A stretch of 41,333 bases of DNA from Luteitalea sp. (GCA_009377605.1 WHTT01000051.1:8548-49880); one strand, 5' to 3'; counted from the first letter of the stretch, positions 12,848 through 22,586 are shown. Made by a program: numbers and translations. The notes: generated from the sequence alone by a model not told the origin.

Positions 12848-15196
12848 ATGTTGCGCCGCAGCCCTGCCCGTCGTAGTCACACCGACATGCCTGCCTCTCG
12901 GGACTCAACTGTTGGCGTCCGATGCGGAGACGTCCACCTGCTCGGGCGGCCGATCGCTACTCTACTCGCGGCTCTTGTCTCGATCGCGGCGGCCACCTCC
13001 ACGCTCGCGCAAGATCTCCAGGTCGGCGGCGGCTCGTCATCCACGGGTGGCCGCCCGTCGACGACGGCGATGCGCGTCGATGAAGATCCGGTGATCGATG
13101 GCGAAGTCCTCGGCGAGGCCATCTGGCACGATGCACCCGTGGCCACCTCTTTCTGGCAGGAGCAGCCAAACGAGGGACAGCCAGCTTCCGAGCGCACCGA
13201 GGTGCGCCTGCTCTTCACCGACAACACACTGTACGTTGGCGTGGTGTGTTACGACCGCGCCCCTCGGTCGATCATCGTCTCCGACGCGCGCCGTGACGCA
13301 CCGCTGGATGAGACCGATAGCTTCCAGATGATCTTCGACACGTACAGCGATCGCCTCAACGGGTTCGTCTTTGGAACCAATCCAGCTGGCATCGAATACG
13401 ACGGACAGGTCACCAACGAGGGCCAAGGGGGCGGCGGTCTCGGCCGGAGCCAGACCCAGCAGTCCGGCTCCGGCGGCGGTTTCAATCTGAACTGGGATGG
13501 CGCCTGGTGGGTCCGTACGAAGATCAACGACACCGGTTGGAGCGCCGAGTTCGCCATCCCCTTTCGCACGCTGCGCTTTCCGGGTGGCACCGATCAGGCA
13601 TGGGGCGTGAACTTCCAGCGAAACATCCGGCGCCGCAACGAGCGCTCTTACTGGGCGCCGATCCCGCGGCAGTACGACCTCTACAGGTTGTCGCTGGCCG
13701 GGACCGTCTCGGGTCTCCAAACGCCGAGCATTCGTCAGCTGACGGTGACGCCCTACGCCCTCGGGAACGTGGTCGCGTCGGGTGAGAAGCCCGTCGACAG
13801 CGATCTTCTCGGCGACGTCGGCGTCGACGCCAAGTACAACGTGACGCCAAGCCTCACGCTCGATGCGACCGTCAACACCGATTTCGCTCAGGTGGAGGTG
13901 GACGATCAGCAGGTGAATCTCGATCGATTCGACCTGTTCTTCCCAGAGAAGCGGTCGTTCTTCCTCGAGAATGCTGGCTTCTTCTCGGTGGGCAACCCTG
14001 GCGAGGTGGATCTCTTCTTCAGCCGGCGTATCGGCATCAGCGAAGCGGGTCAAGCCATTCCCATTCTCGGTGGCGCTCGTTTGTCCGGCAAGAGGGGTCC
14101 ATACAACATCGGGTTGCTGAACATGCAAACCGACGAGTTCCAGGATCGTACGCCAGGAAACAACTTCTCGGTCGCCCGAGTGAGCCGTGACCTGCCGAAC
14201 CGCTCATCGGTGGGTGTGCTCGTCGTGAACCGCCAGGGCACGGGCAGCCTGGCCTCGTCCGACGACTACAACCGTACGTACGCGGTTGATGGCCAATGGG
14301 GAGTTGGGCAGCATACCGTCCTCTCGAGCTTCGTGGCCAAAACGCAGACACCGGGCGTAGACGAGGACGATGTCGCGTTCAACGTGCGGTCGCGCACGAA
14401 TCTGCCGCGCTACGACATCGAGCTCGGCTATCAAGAGGTGGGAGAGCAGTTCAACCCGGAGGTCGGCTTCCTCACCCGTCGCGGGTACCGTAAGCCGGAC
14501 GCGCGGTTGATGACACGCTTTCGTCCCAAGAGCTTCCTCAACATCCAGGAGCTGCGCCCGCATACGTCCTACCGAGGCTTCTGGGGCTTCGACGGGTTCC
14601 AGGAGAGTGGCCACTGGCACATCGACAATCACTGGGAGCTCAAGAACAGCTACGAGGTTCACACCGGCTTCAACCTCACGCACGAAGGTGTGCGCACACC
14701 GTTCGAGATCTTTCCTGACGTGGTGGTGCCGCCCGGTACGTACGAGCATGGAGAAGCGCAGCTCGTCTTCATGACGAACCAGGGTGCCCCGGTCAGCCTC
14801 GACGTCGAGACGACCATCGGCGGCTTCTTCGGAGGCGACCGCGTCTCGGTGAGCCCGACGCTGCGGATGCGGCTGCGCGAAACGCTGACCACAGAGGTGA
14901 CCTACGAGCGCAACGATGTCGATCTCCCATGGGGCGATTTCGTCGCCAGCCTCGTCAGGACACGGGCCTCCTATTCGTTCAACACCCGCACGTTCGTCCA
15001 GGCGCTCGTGCAGTACAACGACCGTGCAGACCTCTGGTCGATGAACTTTCGCTTCGCGTGGCTGCGGGCCGCCAACACCGGGCTCTTCATTGTCTATACC
15101 GACACACGCGGCCTCTATGATCTCTTCGACCGACCGGAACGCACGGATCGCTCACTGACCGTCAAGTTCTCCCGCAGGTTCGACGTGCTCCGCTGA
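12848..15196 (+). CDS. DUF5916-type outer-membrane protein with CBM9-like domain
   Basis: The protein (about 782 residues from this ATG) starts with a signal peptide (LLAALVSIAAATSTLAQ). A CBM9-like β-sandwich follows: DEDPVIDGEVLGEAIWHDA, then VRLLFTDNTLYVGVVCYD. After residue ~250 the sequence FPEKRSFFLENAGFF and FFSRRIG are hallmarks of the DUF5916 family, and the rest shows alternating strands of an outer-membrane barrel ending in KFSRRFDVL. Function in this family is not established; an outer-membrane role linked to glycan binding or transport is inferred. The start is uncertain: ATG at 12887 would also keep the signal peptide. The penicillin acylase gene follows after 23 bases, suggesting one operon. 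Confidence 0.85.
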   Translation: MLRRSPARRSHTDMPASRDSTVGVRCGDVHLLGRPIATLLAALVSIAAATSTLAQDLQVGGGSSSTGGRPSTTAMRVDEDPVIDGEVLGEAIWHDAPVATSFWQEQPNEGQPASERTEVRLLFTDNTLYVGVVCYDRAPRSIIVSDARRDAPLDETDSFQMIFDTYSDRLNGFVFGTNPAGIEYDGQVTNEGQGGGGLGRSQTQQSGSGGGFNLNWDGAWWVRTKINDTGWSAEFAIPFRTLRFPGGTDQAWGVNFQRNIRRRNERSYWAPIPRQYDLYRLSLAGTVSGLQTPSIRQLTVTPYALGNVVASGEKPVDSDLLGDVGVDAKYNVTPSLTLDATVNTDFAQVEVDDQQVNLDRFDLFFPEKRSFFLENAGFFSVGNPGEVDLFFSRRIGISEAGQAIPILGGARLSGKRGPYNIGLLNMQTDEFQDRTPGNNFSVARVSRDLPNRSSVGVLVVNRQGTGSLASSDDYNRTYAVDGQWGVGQHTVLSSFVAKTQTPGVDEDDVAFNVRSRTNLPRYDIELGYQEVGEQFNPEVGFLTRRGYRKPDARLMTRFRPKSFLNIQELRPHTSYRGFWGFDGFQESGHWHIDNHWELKNSYEVHTGFNLTHEGVRTPFEIFPDVVVPPGTYEHGEAQLVFMTNQGAPVSLDVETTIGGFFGGDRVSVSPTLRMRLRETLTTEVTYERNDVDLPWGDFVASLVRTRASYSFNTRTFVQALVQYNDRADLWSMNFRFAWLRAANTGLFIVYTDTRGLYDLFDRPERTDRSLTVKFSRRFDVLR

Positions 15197-15219
15197 GGCC
15201 TGCAGTAGAATCGCAGGCC

Positions 15220-17658
15220 ATGGTGCTACGTCTCTTTGTCGCGATCTTCGCCGCAGGCACGGCGCTCTCCGCGAGACCGGCTCCCGAGCGACGCACCCTC
15301 GACGTCGACGGCCTTCGGGCGCCGGTCGAGATCGCCGTCGACCCCTGGGGCATCGCGCACATCTATGCTCGAAACGAGCACGACGTGTTCTTTGCCCAGG
15401 GCTACAATGCCGCGCGCGATCGGCTGTTCCAGTTGGAGATCTGGCGGCGGCGGGCAACCGGCACGATCGCGGAGATTCTCGGTGAGCGCGAGCTCGATCG
15501 CGACATCGGGGCGCGGCTGCTCCGATACCGTGGCGACCTCGGCAGCGAGCTCAATCACTACCACCCACGTGGCCAGCAGATCATCGAAGCGTTCACCGCG
15601 GGAATCAACGCGTACATCGACGAGGTCCGGCAAGACGACTCTCGCCTGCCGATGGAGCTCCGTCTCCTTGGCATCCGGCCGGAACCCTGGACACCAGAGA
15701 TCGTCGTGTCGCGGCACCAAGGCCTGTTCTCGAATCTCACGCAGGAGCTGACTGTTGCACGAGCGGTTCGAGCCATCGGCGCCGACAAAGTGAAGGAGCT
15801 GTACTACTTCCACCCCGGTGACCCCGTTCTAGAGCCGGACCCCGCGCTCGATCTCACGCTGCTCGATGCCAATGTCCTGCGGTTCTATCGAGCACATCGA
15901 TCGGACATCGCCTTCGAGCCGGAAGACCTGGCAACAACGACGGTAGGCCTGGCCAGGAGACGTGTAGGCCCGACCTTTGTGTCGGGCGCGCCGCAGACGC
16001 AAGACCCGGCGAGCAGCGTCCCCGCCGATGGCATCGGGAGCAACAACTGGGTGCTCAGTGGCCGGCGAACCGAGCATGGCGCGCCCATCATGGCCAATGA
16101 CCCGCACCGCGCGCTTCAGGCGCCGTCGCTTCGGTACTTGGTCCATCTGGTCGCACCGGGCTGGAACGTGATTGGCGGTGGCGAGCCTGCGCTCCCGGGT
16201 GTGTCGATCGGGCACAACGCGCATGGGGCGTGGGGTCTGACGGTCTTTGGGATCGACATGGAGGACCTGTACGTCTACGAGACGCGAGCGTCGAACCCGA
16301 ACGAATACCGATACCGCGGAGCCTGGGAATCGATGCGCGTGGAGCGAGAGACGATCCGGGTGAAGGGCGCCCAGCCGGTCGACGTGACGCTGAAGTTCAC
16401 ACGACATGGGCCGGTGTTGCACGAGGACGAGACGAATCACAAGGCGTATGCGCTGCGTGCAGGCTGGCTCGAGAAGGGTGGAGCGCCCTATCTCGCGAGC
16501 CTGCGCATGAATCAGGCGACGAGCTGGGAAGAGTTTCGCGACGCCTGCTCCTACAGTCGAACGCCGGCCGAGAACATGGTGTGGGCAGACCTCCGCGGAA
16601 CGATCGGGTGGCAAGCGGTCGGCATCGCACCTGTTCGACAACACTGGAGCGGTCTGGTTCCCGTTCCTGGCGACGGTCGATACGAGTGGGACGGCTATCT
16701 TCCAATCAAGGCGCTGCCGTCGATGGTCGACCCGGATGAAGGCTACATCACCACGGCCAACCACAATCTCGTCCCTGACGGATACCGTCATCGAAACGCC
16801 GTCGGCTGGAGCTGGGCGGATCCATACCGCGCGAATCGCATCCACGAAGTCCTCGCCTCGGGCAAGCGCTTCTCGATGGCCGACATGATGGCGCTGCAGC
16901 ACGACGAGCTCTCGATTCCGGCGCGTCAACTGGTCTGGCTCCTGTCTCGCGTGGAAGTATCGGATCCCAGCCTTCGTCGGGTGATAGACGACCTCTCGCG
17001 GTGGGACTTCGTGCTCGATCGAGACTCGGTCGAGGCGGCAATCTACGTATCGTGGGAACGGCAGTTATCTGAGAACGTGCGGGCGCTGATGGTACCTGCG
17101 GAAGCACGCGCTCTCATCAAAACGATATCCATGACACGGGTGGTCCAATGGCTGACGGCACCCGACGCCCGCTTCGGCGCGGATCCGGTTGCGGGGCGAG
17201 ACGATCTCCTGCGCTCGAGCTTGAGAGAGGCGCTCGCGGATCTGACGAAGCGCTTGGGTGAGGATCGATCGGCGTGGCGCTATGGACAGGAGCGCTTCAA
17301 GCATGTCTTGATCAAGCATCCGCTGGGTCAGGCGGTTCCCGAAGCGCGACGTGCTGAATTGGATGTCGGACCGAACCCCCGGGGCGGCTACGGACTCACT
17401 GTCAACAGCACGAGCGGAGAGAACAACCAGGCTTCTGGTGCGTCGTTTCGGATCATCATCGATACCGCCAACTGGGACCATTCGGTTGGAACCAACGCTC
17501 CCGGACAATCCGGAAATCCCGACAGCCCGCACTACCGCGATCTCTTCGAGCTCTGGGTGCGGGGCCAATACTTCCCGCTCCTCTACTCGCGCGAGCGAGT
17601 GCTGGGCGCTGCCACAAAGATGGAAACGCTCAGGCCGACGCCTGGCAGGGTCCGTTGA
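15220..17658 (+). CDS. Penicillin acylase family N-terminal-nucleophile hydrolase
   Basis: This 812-residue secreted enzyme belongs to the penicillin amidase/acylase family, which hydrolyses amide bonds of penicillins, acyl-homoserine lactones or related molecules. A short hydrophobic signal (LRLFVAIFAAGTALSA) is followed by the α-chain start VDPWGIAHIYARNEHDVFFAQGY in outline. The autocatalytic processing site is GIGSNNWV with S274 as the new N-terminal nucleophile of the β-chain. MANDPHRALQAPSLRY and PGVSIGHNAHGAWGLT are family motifs. A conserved Asn of the oxyanion region is likely in TANHNLV. Substrate cannot be inferred. It follows the DUF5916 gene closely. Confidence 0.93.
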   Translation: MVLRLFVAIFAAGTALSARPAPERRTLDVDGLRAPVEIAVDPWGIAHIYARNEHDVFFAQGYNAARDRLFQLEIWRRRATGTIAEILGERELDRDIGARLLRYRGDLGSELNHYHPRGQQIIEAFTAGINAYIDEVRQDDSRLPMELRLLGIRPEPWTPEIVVSRHQGLFSNLTQELTVARAVRAIGADKVKELYYFHPGDPVLEPDPALDLTLLDANVLRFYRAHRSDIAFEPEDLATTTVGLARRRVGPTFVSGAPQTQDPASSVPADGIGSNNWVLSGRRTEHGAPIMANDPHRALQAPSLRYLVHLVAPGWNVIGGGEPALPGVSIGHNAHGAWGLTVFGIDMEDLYVYETRASNPNEYRYRGAWESMRVERETIRVKGAQPVDVTLKFTRHGPVLHEDETNHKAYALRAGWLEKGGAPYLASLRMNQATSWEEFRDACSYSRTPAENMVWADLRGTIGWQAVGIAPVRQHWSGLVPVPGDGRYEWDGYLPIKALPSMVDPDEGYITTANHNLVPDGYRHRNAVGWSWADPYRANRIHEVLASGKRFSMADMMALQHDELSIPARQLVWLLSRVEVSDPSLRRVIDDLSRWDFVLDRDSVEAAIYVSWERQLSENVRALMVPAEARALIKTISMTRVVQWLTAPDARFGADPVAGRDDLLRSSLREALADLTKRLGEDRSAWRYGQERFKHVLIKHPLGQAVPEARRAELDVGPNPRGGYGLTVNSTSGENNQASGASFRIIIDTANWDHSVGTNAPGQSGNPDSPHYRDLFELWVRGQYFPLLYSRERVLGAATKMETLRPTPGRVR

Positions 17659-17664
17659 GTAGGA

Positions 17665-17815
17665 AGTCCGCCTTCGCTTGCCTGCGGCGAGCTTCGGCGA
17701 GACAAGTCGCGTTATGGCTTCGGCTTGCCTAGCCCGCCTTCGCTATCGCGTTCGGTGGCCTGCCTAGCCGTAGCCTCGCCCACGCGATAGCTCCGGCGAG
17801 GCGAAGGCTGGTAGT
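17665..17815. repeat. REP-like palindromic intergenic repeat
   Basis: The gap between two genes holds nested inverted repeats: GCTATCGCGT (17742-17751) with ACGCGATAGC (17782-17791), and outer arms around CCTTCGC/GCGAAGG. A direct repeat TGCCTAGCC also occurs (about 17726 and 17761). The style matches REP/BIME-type dispersed elements that form hairpins in mRNA. Its copy number in the genome cannot be seen here. Confidence 0.6.
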
Positions 17816-17823
17816 CTGTAGCC

Positions 17824-19224
17824 ATGCTCAGAAAGATCCTCAAGGGCAGCGCCGTAGTAATCGCTATCCTGGTCATGGTCGGCGTCGTGCTGTACGCGTT
17901 CGGCTTGCGAATGGTGCTGCACGGCAGCGGGATGCCGTACCTGACCTTCATGCCGTCGGAGGGAGCTCAGGCCACGCGGATCGCGCAGCATCGCGAGAGC
18001 CAGCGCGCCAAATACGAAGCTGGTACAGTCCGGCGGGCGTCAGCCGCCGCCGAGGGGTCGACATACTGGAGCGATTTTCGCGGCCCGAATCGGGACGGTC
18101 ACTACCGCGAGCGTCCGATCCTGACGAGGTGGCCTGCCGGTGGGCTGGAGCCCGTGTGGAAACAGCCCGTCGGCGGTGGATACGCCTCATTTGCAATCGC
18201 GCATGGCCGGGCGTTCACCATCGAGCAACGTGACGAGGAAGAGGTCATCGCCGCCTACGACGTCGCGACGGGTCGCGAGCTCTGGACGAATAGCTGGACA
18301 GCGGCGTTTCGCGAAAGCCAGGGCGGTGATGGGCCGCGCGCAACGCCCACATGGGCGGAGGGTCGCGTGTACGCGCTCGGCGCCACCGGCGAGCTCCGGT
18401 GCCTCGACGAAGCAGATGGTCGCGTGGTATGGCGAACCAATATCCTCCGCGACGCGGGCGCGGACAACTTGCAGTGGGGCATGGCGGCAGCGCCGCTCCT
18501 CGTCGACGACACCATCGTCGTGCTGCCGGGCGGGAACAGCGGTCGGTCCGTCGTGGCTTATGACCGTCGCACGGGCGAACGCCGCTGGTCAGCGCTGGAT
18601 GACCAGCAGGCTTACTCGTCGCCGATGCTCGTGACGCTGGCCGGTGTGCGACAGATCCTCGTCTTCAGCGCGTCGCGACTGATGGGACTCTCACCGAGCA
18701 ACGGCGACGTCCTCTGGGAGTATCCGTGGAAGACACCGTTCGACGTCAACGCGTCGCAGCCGATCGTGATCGGAGAGAATCGTGTCTTCGTCTCGAGCGG
18801 ATACGGCACCGGCGCAGCGGTCATCGAGATTCAGGGCGAAGAGGCAGACTTCACCGCGCGGGAGGTCTGGCGCAACATCCGCATGAAGAATCGCTTCACC
18901 AGCTCGGTCCTCCACGACGGTTTCATCTATGGGCTCGACGAAGCGATTCTCGCGTGCGTCAGTGCGGAGACGGGCGAGCAGATGTGGAAAGGCGGACGGT
19001 ACGGTCACGGCCAACTGGTGCTGGCGGACGGCCACTTGATCGTCCTCACCGAGGACGGGGACCTGGCGCTCGTGCGCGCGACGCCAAAGCGTCATGAGGA
19101 GATCGTGCGCTTCTCCGTCCTGGACGGGAAGACCTGGAACCACCCGGCCATGGCCGATGGCTACCTCTTGGTACGGAGCCCCGCAGAGATGGCAGCGTTC
19201 GATCTACGGCCGCCGAAAGGGTGA
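17824..19224 (+). CDS. Membrane-anchored PQQ-like β-propeller protein
   Basis: The 466-residue protein has one N-terminal transmembrane anchor (residues ~9-29) and an extracytoplasmic β-propeller. Recurring blades with the AxDxxTGxxxW pattern are visible: AAYDVATGRELWTNSW, CLDEADGRVVWRTNIL, VAYDRRTGERRWSALD and CVSAETGEQMWKGG. The motif YWSDFRGPNRDGHY is frequent in planctomycete/acidobacterial PQQ-like proteins. No catalytic dehydrogenase residues are evident, so it is more likely a BamB-like scaffold or a binding protein than a quinoprotein enzyme. It follows the penicillin acylase gene but is separated by the REP-like repeat. Confidence 0.88.
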   Translation: MLRKILKGSAVVIAILVMVGVVLYAFGLRMVLHGSGMPYLTFMPSEGAQATRIAQHRESQRAKYEAGTVRRASAAAEGSTYWSDFRGPNRDGHYRERPILTRWPAGGLEPVWKQPVGGGYASFAIAHGRAFTIEQRDEEEVIAAYDVATGRELWTNSWTAAFRESQGGDGPRATPTWAEGRVYALGATGELRCLDEADGRVVWRTNILRDAGADNLQWGMAAAPLLVDDTIVVLPGGNSGRSVVAYDRRTGERRWSALDDQQAYSSPMLVTLAGVRQILVFSASRLMGLSPSNGDVLWEYPWKTPFDVNASQPIVIGENRVFVSSGYGTGAAVIEIQGEEADFTAREVWRNIRMKNRFTSSVLHDGFIYGLDEAILACVSAETGEQMWKGGRYGHGQLVLADGHLIVLTEDGDLALVRATPKRHEEIVRFSVLDGKTWNHPAMADGYLLVRSPAEMAAFDLRPPKG

Positions 19225-19251
19225 GGTCACGACACAGCATGGGCAGCGGAT

Positions 19252-19413
19252 ACCCACCGGATCTCTAAGACCTTTCTGCCTCAGGTACGGTCGGCGGCGA
19301 CATCGACTGGTCACGCTGGCTTCGAGCTGATCAACATGTTCGGCGACTTCAGTGAACGTCCGTTCGAACGCGATGGCGACGAGCTCGTTATCGAAGCCCG
19401 ACGTCCGTCCTGA
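19252..19413 (+). pseudogene. C-terminal remnant of a SAM-dependent methyltransferase
   Basis: One reading frame encodes THRISKTFLPQVRS, then AGFELINMFGDFSERPF and DELVIEARRPS before TGA at 19411. Class I methyltransferases often end with GFE...V.GDF...PF...S.E.V..ARRP, and this segment follows that pattern closely. No start codon or SAM-binding domain precedes it; the PQQ-like gene ends at 19224. I read it as the 3' end of a lost gene. Confidence is moderate because the segment is short. Confidence 0.45.
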
Positions 19414-19433
19414 TATGAGAACGGTTCGAGACA

Positions 19434-20108
19434 ATGCTCACAGCCGAGGACTTGCTGCTGTTGTTGCTCGACGATGAGACCGGCAAGCCGATCATCGACC
19501 GAACGAAGTTGGACCACGCTCTGGCTGGTGCCCTGCTAGTGGAGCTTGCTGTCCGCGGGTGCGTGGACATTGCCGATCGTGGCGAGAAGGTGAGAAAGGG
19601 GCGTCTCATCGTCCGTGATGCTTCCCCGATCGGCGATGAGGTGCTAGACAAGGCGCTGCGGCTTGTCTCCGATAAGGAGGGCAGCAAGCCGGTGTCGGTT
19701 CTCAAACAGCTAGGTAAGGGTCTACGAGATCGACTGCTCGATCGGTTGGCCGACCGCGGTATTCTTCGGCGCGAACAGGGAACGATCCTCGGGTTGTTCC
19801 CGACCCGCCGCTGGCCGACGGCAGACGCCCGACACGAGACGGAGATTCGCGCGTCCCTGCACGACGCGCTCGTGAATGGTCACCCACCTGATCAGCGCGC
19901 CGGTGCGCTGATCTCCCTGCTGCTCGCCGTTGACGGACTTCGCAAGGTCGTCGACACGCGAGACAAGCGCGCGATGAAACGCAGAGCCAAGGAGATTGCG
20001 CAAGGCGCCTGGGCAGCCGACGCCGTCCAAAAGGCGGTCAAAGCCGTTGATGATGCTGTCATGGCCGCGATCATTGCCACAACGGTTGTCTCGTCCAACC
20101 ACGGTTGA
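19434..20108 (+). CDS. GPP34 (GOLPH3/Vps74) family protein
   Basis: The 224-residue protein is a bacterial member of the GPP34 family. The start MLTAEDLLLLLLDDETGKP is almost the family consensus, followed by DHALAGALLVELAVRG, IVRDASPIGDEVLDKAL, DRLADRGILRRE and a helical end with LLLAVDGLRKVVD. Eukaryotic GOLPH3 binds phosphatidylinositol 4-phosphate and sorts Golgi glycosyltransferases; bacterial versions, best known from actinomycetes, have no settled role. A peripheral membrane function is inferred. It converges with the TonB receptor gene (33-base gap). The methyltransferase remnant upstream hints at a local rearrangement or transfer. Confidence 0.9.
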   Translation: MLTAEDLLLLLLDDETGKPIIDRTKLDHALAGALLVELAVRGCVDIADRGEKVRKGRLIVRDASPIGDEVLDKALRLVSDKEGSKPVSVLKQLGKGLRDRLLDRLADRGILRREQGTILGLFPTRRWPTADARHETEIRASLHDALVNGHPPDQRAGALISLLLAVDGLRKVVDTRDKRAMKRRAKEIAQGAWAADAVQKAVKAVDDAVMAAIIATTVVSSNHG

Positions 20109-20141
20109 CGAGCCAGGGGATGACGGCCTGTTGTCCAAAGC

Positions 20142-22544
20142 TCAGTAGCGGTACGCGGCCGTGACGGCAACCTTGCGCCGGTTGCCGTACCAGCAGTCAC
20201 CACGGTCGATGCACGTAGCGATGTAGGACTTGTCGAACAGGTTGCTGGCATTCACGGCATAACGCCACGGCCCGTGATCGAACGCGAACAGGGCATCTAC
20301 CAGTGTGGTCGACGGCGCGGAGAGCACATCCGTGCCGTCCCAGATCTCGCCAACGTAGCGGAGGCCCATGCCGGCGCTGAGCCCGCGAACCGGGCCGATC
20401 CCGAACCTGTGTACCGCCCACAGCGAGGCGGAGTGCTCCGGAATGCTGTGCAGGCGCTTGTTCAGATACGGGTCATCCGGATCGCTGCTCTCGGTGACCG
20501 TTGCGTCGGTATAGGTGTAATTCGCCACCAGATCCCAAGCGCGAAGGCGCGCCGTCGCTTCCAGCTCGGCACCGTTGACGGTGACCTCTCCTCGCTGCAC
20601 CTGATTCAGCGGATTGTCTGGATCGGTCGTTGGACGGTTCTTCTCATTCAGCGTGTAAGCAGCCACGGTTACGGCGACCCGCTCATCGGTAGGCGACCAT
20701 TTCACGCCCCCCTCCCACTGCGCGCCGCGCTTCGGCTTGGACGGAACGCCGTAGTAGTCCGCGCCGGTGAACACCTCGAACGACGTGCTGTAGCTCACGT
20801 ACGGCGCCCAGCCGCCATCGGCAAGATAAACCGCCCCCAGCCGATGCGTCCATGCGTTGTCGTCAGCGCCTGACTCCGGGGAGTCCTCGACGTCCACGTC
20901 TGCCGCGTCGTGCCGAAGCCCCGCGACGAACACCCACCGCTCGTCGAGCTTCATCTGGTCTTGAACCGTCACACCAATCTGTCTGGTGTCGGTGGGATTC
21001 TCCGGGCCGAACTCGAGCTCGGGCAATGGAAAAGTACCGTAGACAGGCGTATAGACATCGAGCGGAGTCGCATCCCCTCCCACATCGAGATTGACGTCGC
21101 GTGACCACAAGCCGTCGACGCCCACCAGCAGCGTGTGCTCGGTTGGACCAAGCGTCAGCCTTCTCTCGGCCAGAACGTCGACGTTCGTGATCCGCGTCTC
21201 GGTCCGGGATGCATACCAGATGCGATTGACAGAGCGCCCATCGTCCAGGAGCCCTTCGTAGAAGTCGGCGTACATGCCGCGCAGGTGTCCGTCGACGTTG
21301 TCATGACGCAGATTGTGCCTGACGTTCCATGTGTCATTGAGCTGATGACTGAGCTGGTAGCCGAAGCGGGTGCGCTCTCCACCATAGGTGTCCCAGGCGG
21401 GCTCACCGATGAAGGTGTCATCTGGAATACGGCCATTGGGCGCGGAAAGGATCGTGCCTTCCCAAGGAAAGAACCCTACCGTGTTGTCGCTCTCATCGCG
21501 TTGGTACTGGCCATATGCGGTGAGGGACGACGTCGCAGCGCTCGGCCGCCAGGTCAGCGCAGGCGCGACGAGCTGGCGCTCTTCGTCTGCGTGGTCCACC
21601 TGGGTGCCGCTGTCCTTGCCAAGCGCCACGAAACGATACAGCAAGCTGCCATCGTTGTTCAGCGGACCCGTGAAATCCAGGCCGATCAGCTTGTGCGCAT
21701 GGTTGCCCGCTTGGACCCTGATCTCACGCTGCGCTTGCGCCTGCGGCAACTTGGAGACGAGATTGACGACGCCGCCGGGGCCGTTCTGGCCGTACAGGAC
21801 GGAGCTCGGACCGCGCAGCACCTCCACTCGCTCGAAGGCATACGGCTCGTTGCGAACGTTGCCATACCAGCCGCTCAGCGGCAGCTTCAGACCATCGAGC
21901 AGCGTCGAGCCTTCGCTGCCTCCACGCATGGTGAACCAGTCGCCGCGGTTGTCAGGGCCGTACATCTCGGCGCGCACTCCGGCCGTATACCGCACGACCT
22001 CCTCCATGGTCTGCGTGTTCTGCGCTTCGATCTGCTCTCGCGTAATGACGGAGATAGACTGCGGCGTCTCCTTGAGCGGCGTATCGGTCTTGGTACCGGT
22101 CCCGCTGCGCGACACGATGCCGGAGGGGGCGCTGACGGTCACGGTGTCGGTGATGTGCGCAACCGTGAGCGGCACGCTCAGCTCCGTGTCCTGGTCTGCC
22201 GCAACGCTCACCTGTTGCCGGAAGATGTCGAACCCAGACCTCTCCACCTGCACGTCGTAGCGGCCCGGAGGCAGCCGAAGGGCAAAGCGGCCGTCCGACG
22301 CCGTCTCGACGACGCGTGTGAAGCTCCCGCACGTAGCGTTCACCGTCGCGCCGGCGATACGTGCACCTTGCGCGTCGGCGACGACGCCGGAGAGTGTTCG
22401 CTCCGGCTCCCCGGCGTCGACGGTGCAAGGGGCATCGCTATCATCAACTGTTTGGGCACCGACAGCGGTCGGCATCGTGAGGAGGAGCGACGCGCCAAGC
22501 GACAGCGCGATGAGGCGGAGACCGAGGGCGCAACGACGAATCAT
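20142..22544 (-). CDS. TonB-dependent siderophore receptor
   Basis: This 800-residue outer-membrane receptor imports ferric siderophores using TonB energy. Order of parts: signal peptide (LIALSLGASLLLTMPTAVGAQ), a carboxypeptidase-like regulatory domain at ~45-130 (GVVADAQGARIAGATV), a plug domain at ~150-290 (LKETPQSISVITREQIEAQN, RGGSEGSTLLDGL, VEVLRGPSSVLYGQNGPGGV in outline) and a 22-strand-type barrel ending in the aromatic terminus VAVTAAYRY. The plug matches the siderophore group (FhuA/FcuA-like). ASNLFDKSYIATC and GDCWYGNRR near the end are also typical of this group. A Fur-box-like palindrome lies 43 bases upstream. The ligand is unknown. Confidence 0.93.
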   Translation of the reverse strand: MIRRCALGLRLIALSLGASLLLTMPTAVGAQTVDDSDAPCTVDAGEPERTLSGVVADAQGARIAGATVNATCGSFTRVVETASDGRFALRLPPGRYDVQVERSGFDIFRQQVSVAADQDTELSVPLTVAHITDTVTVSAPSGIVSRSGTGTKTDTPLKETPQSISVITREQIEAQNTQTMEEVVRYTAGVRAEMYGPDNRGDWFTMRGGSEGSTLLDGLKLPLSGWYGNVRNEPYAFERVEVLRGPSSVLYGQNGPGGVVNLVSKLPQAQAQREIRVQAGNHAHKLIGLDFTGPLNNDGSLLYRFVALGKDSGTQVDHADEERQLVAPALTWRPSAATSSLTAYGQYQRDESDNTVGFFPWEGTILSAPNGRIPDDTFIGEPAWDTYGGERTRFGYQLSHQLNDTWNVRHNLRHDNVDGHLRGMYADFYEGLLDDGRSVNRIWYASRTETRITNVDVLAERRLTLGPTEHTLLVGVDGLWSRDVNLDVGGDATPLDVYTPVYGTFPLPELEFGPENPTDTRQIGVTVQDQMKLDERWVFVAGLRHDAADVDVEDSPESGADDNAWTHRLGAVYLADGGWAPYVSYSTSFEVFTGADYYGVPSKPKRGAQWEGGVKWSPTDERVAVTVAAYTLNEKNRPTTDPDNPLNQVQRGEVTVNGAELEATARLRAWDLVANYTYTDATVTESSDPDDPYLNKRLHSIPEHSASLWAVHRFGIGPVRGLSAGMGLRYVGEIWDGTDVLSAPSTTLVDALFAFDHGPWRYAVNASNLFDKSYIATCIDRGDCWYGNRRKVAVTAAYRY

Positions 22545-22586
22545 GAGCAGGGTTCCCTTGCGGCGCGCTCAATGAATATTCGATAT

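Noticed and set aside
13037-14128. Minus-strand open frame (363 codons) opposite the DUF5916 gene
   Set aside because: No family features; shadow of a well-supported plus-strand gene.
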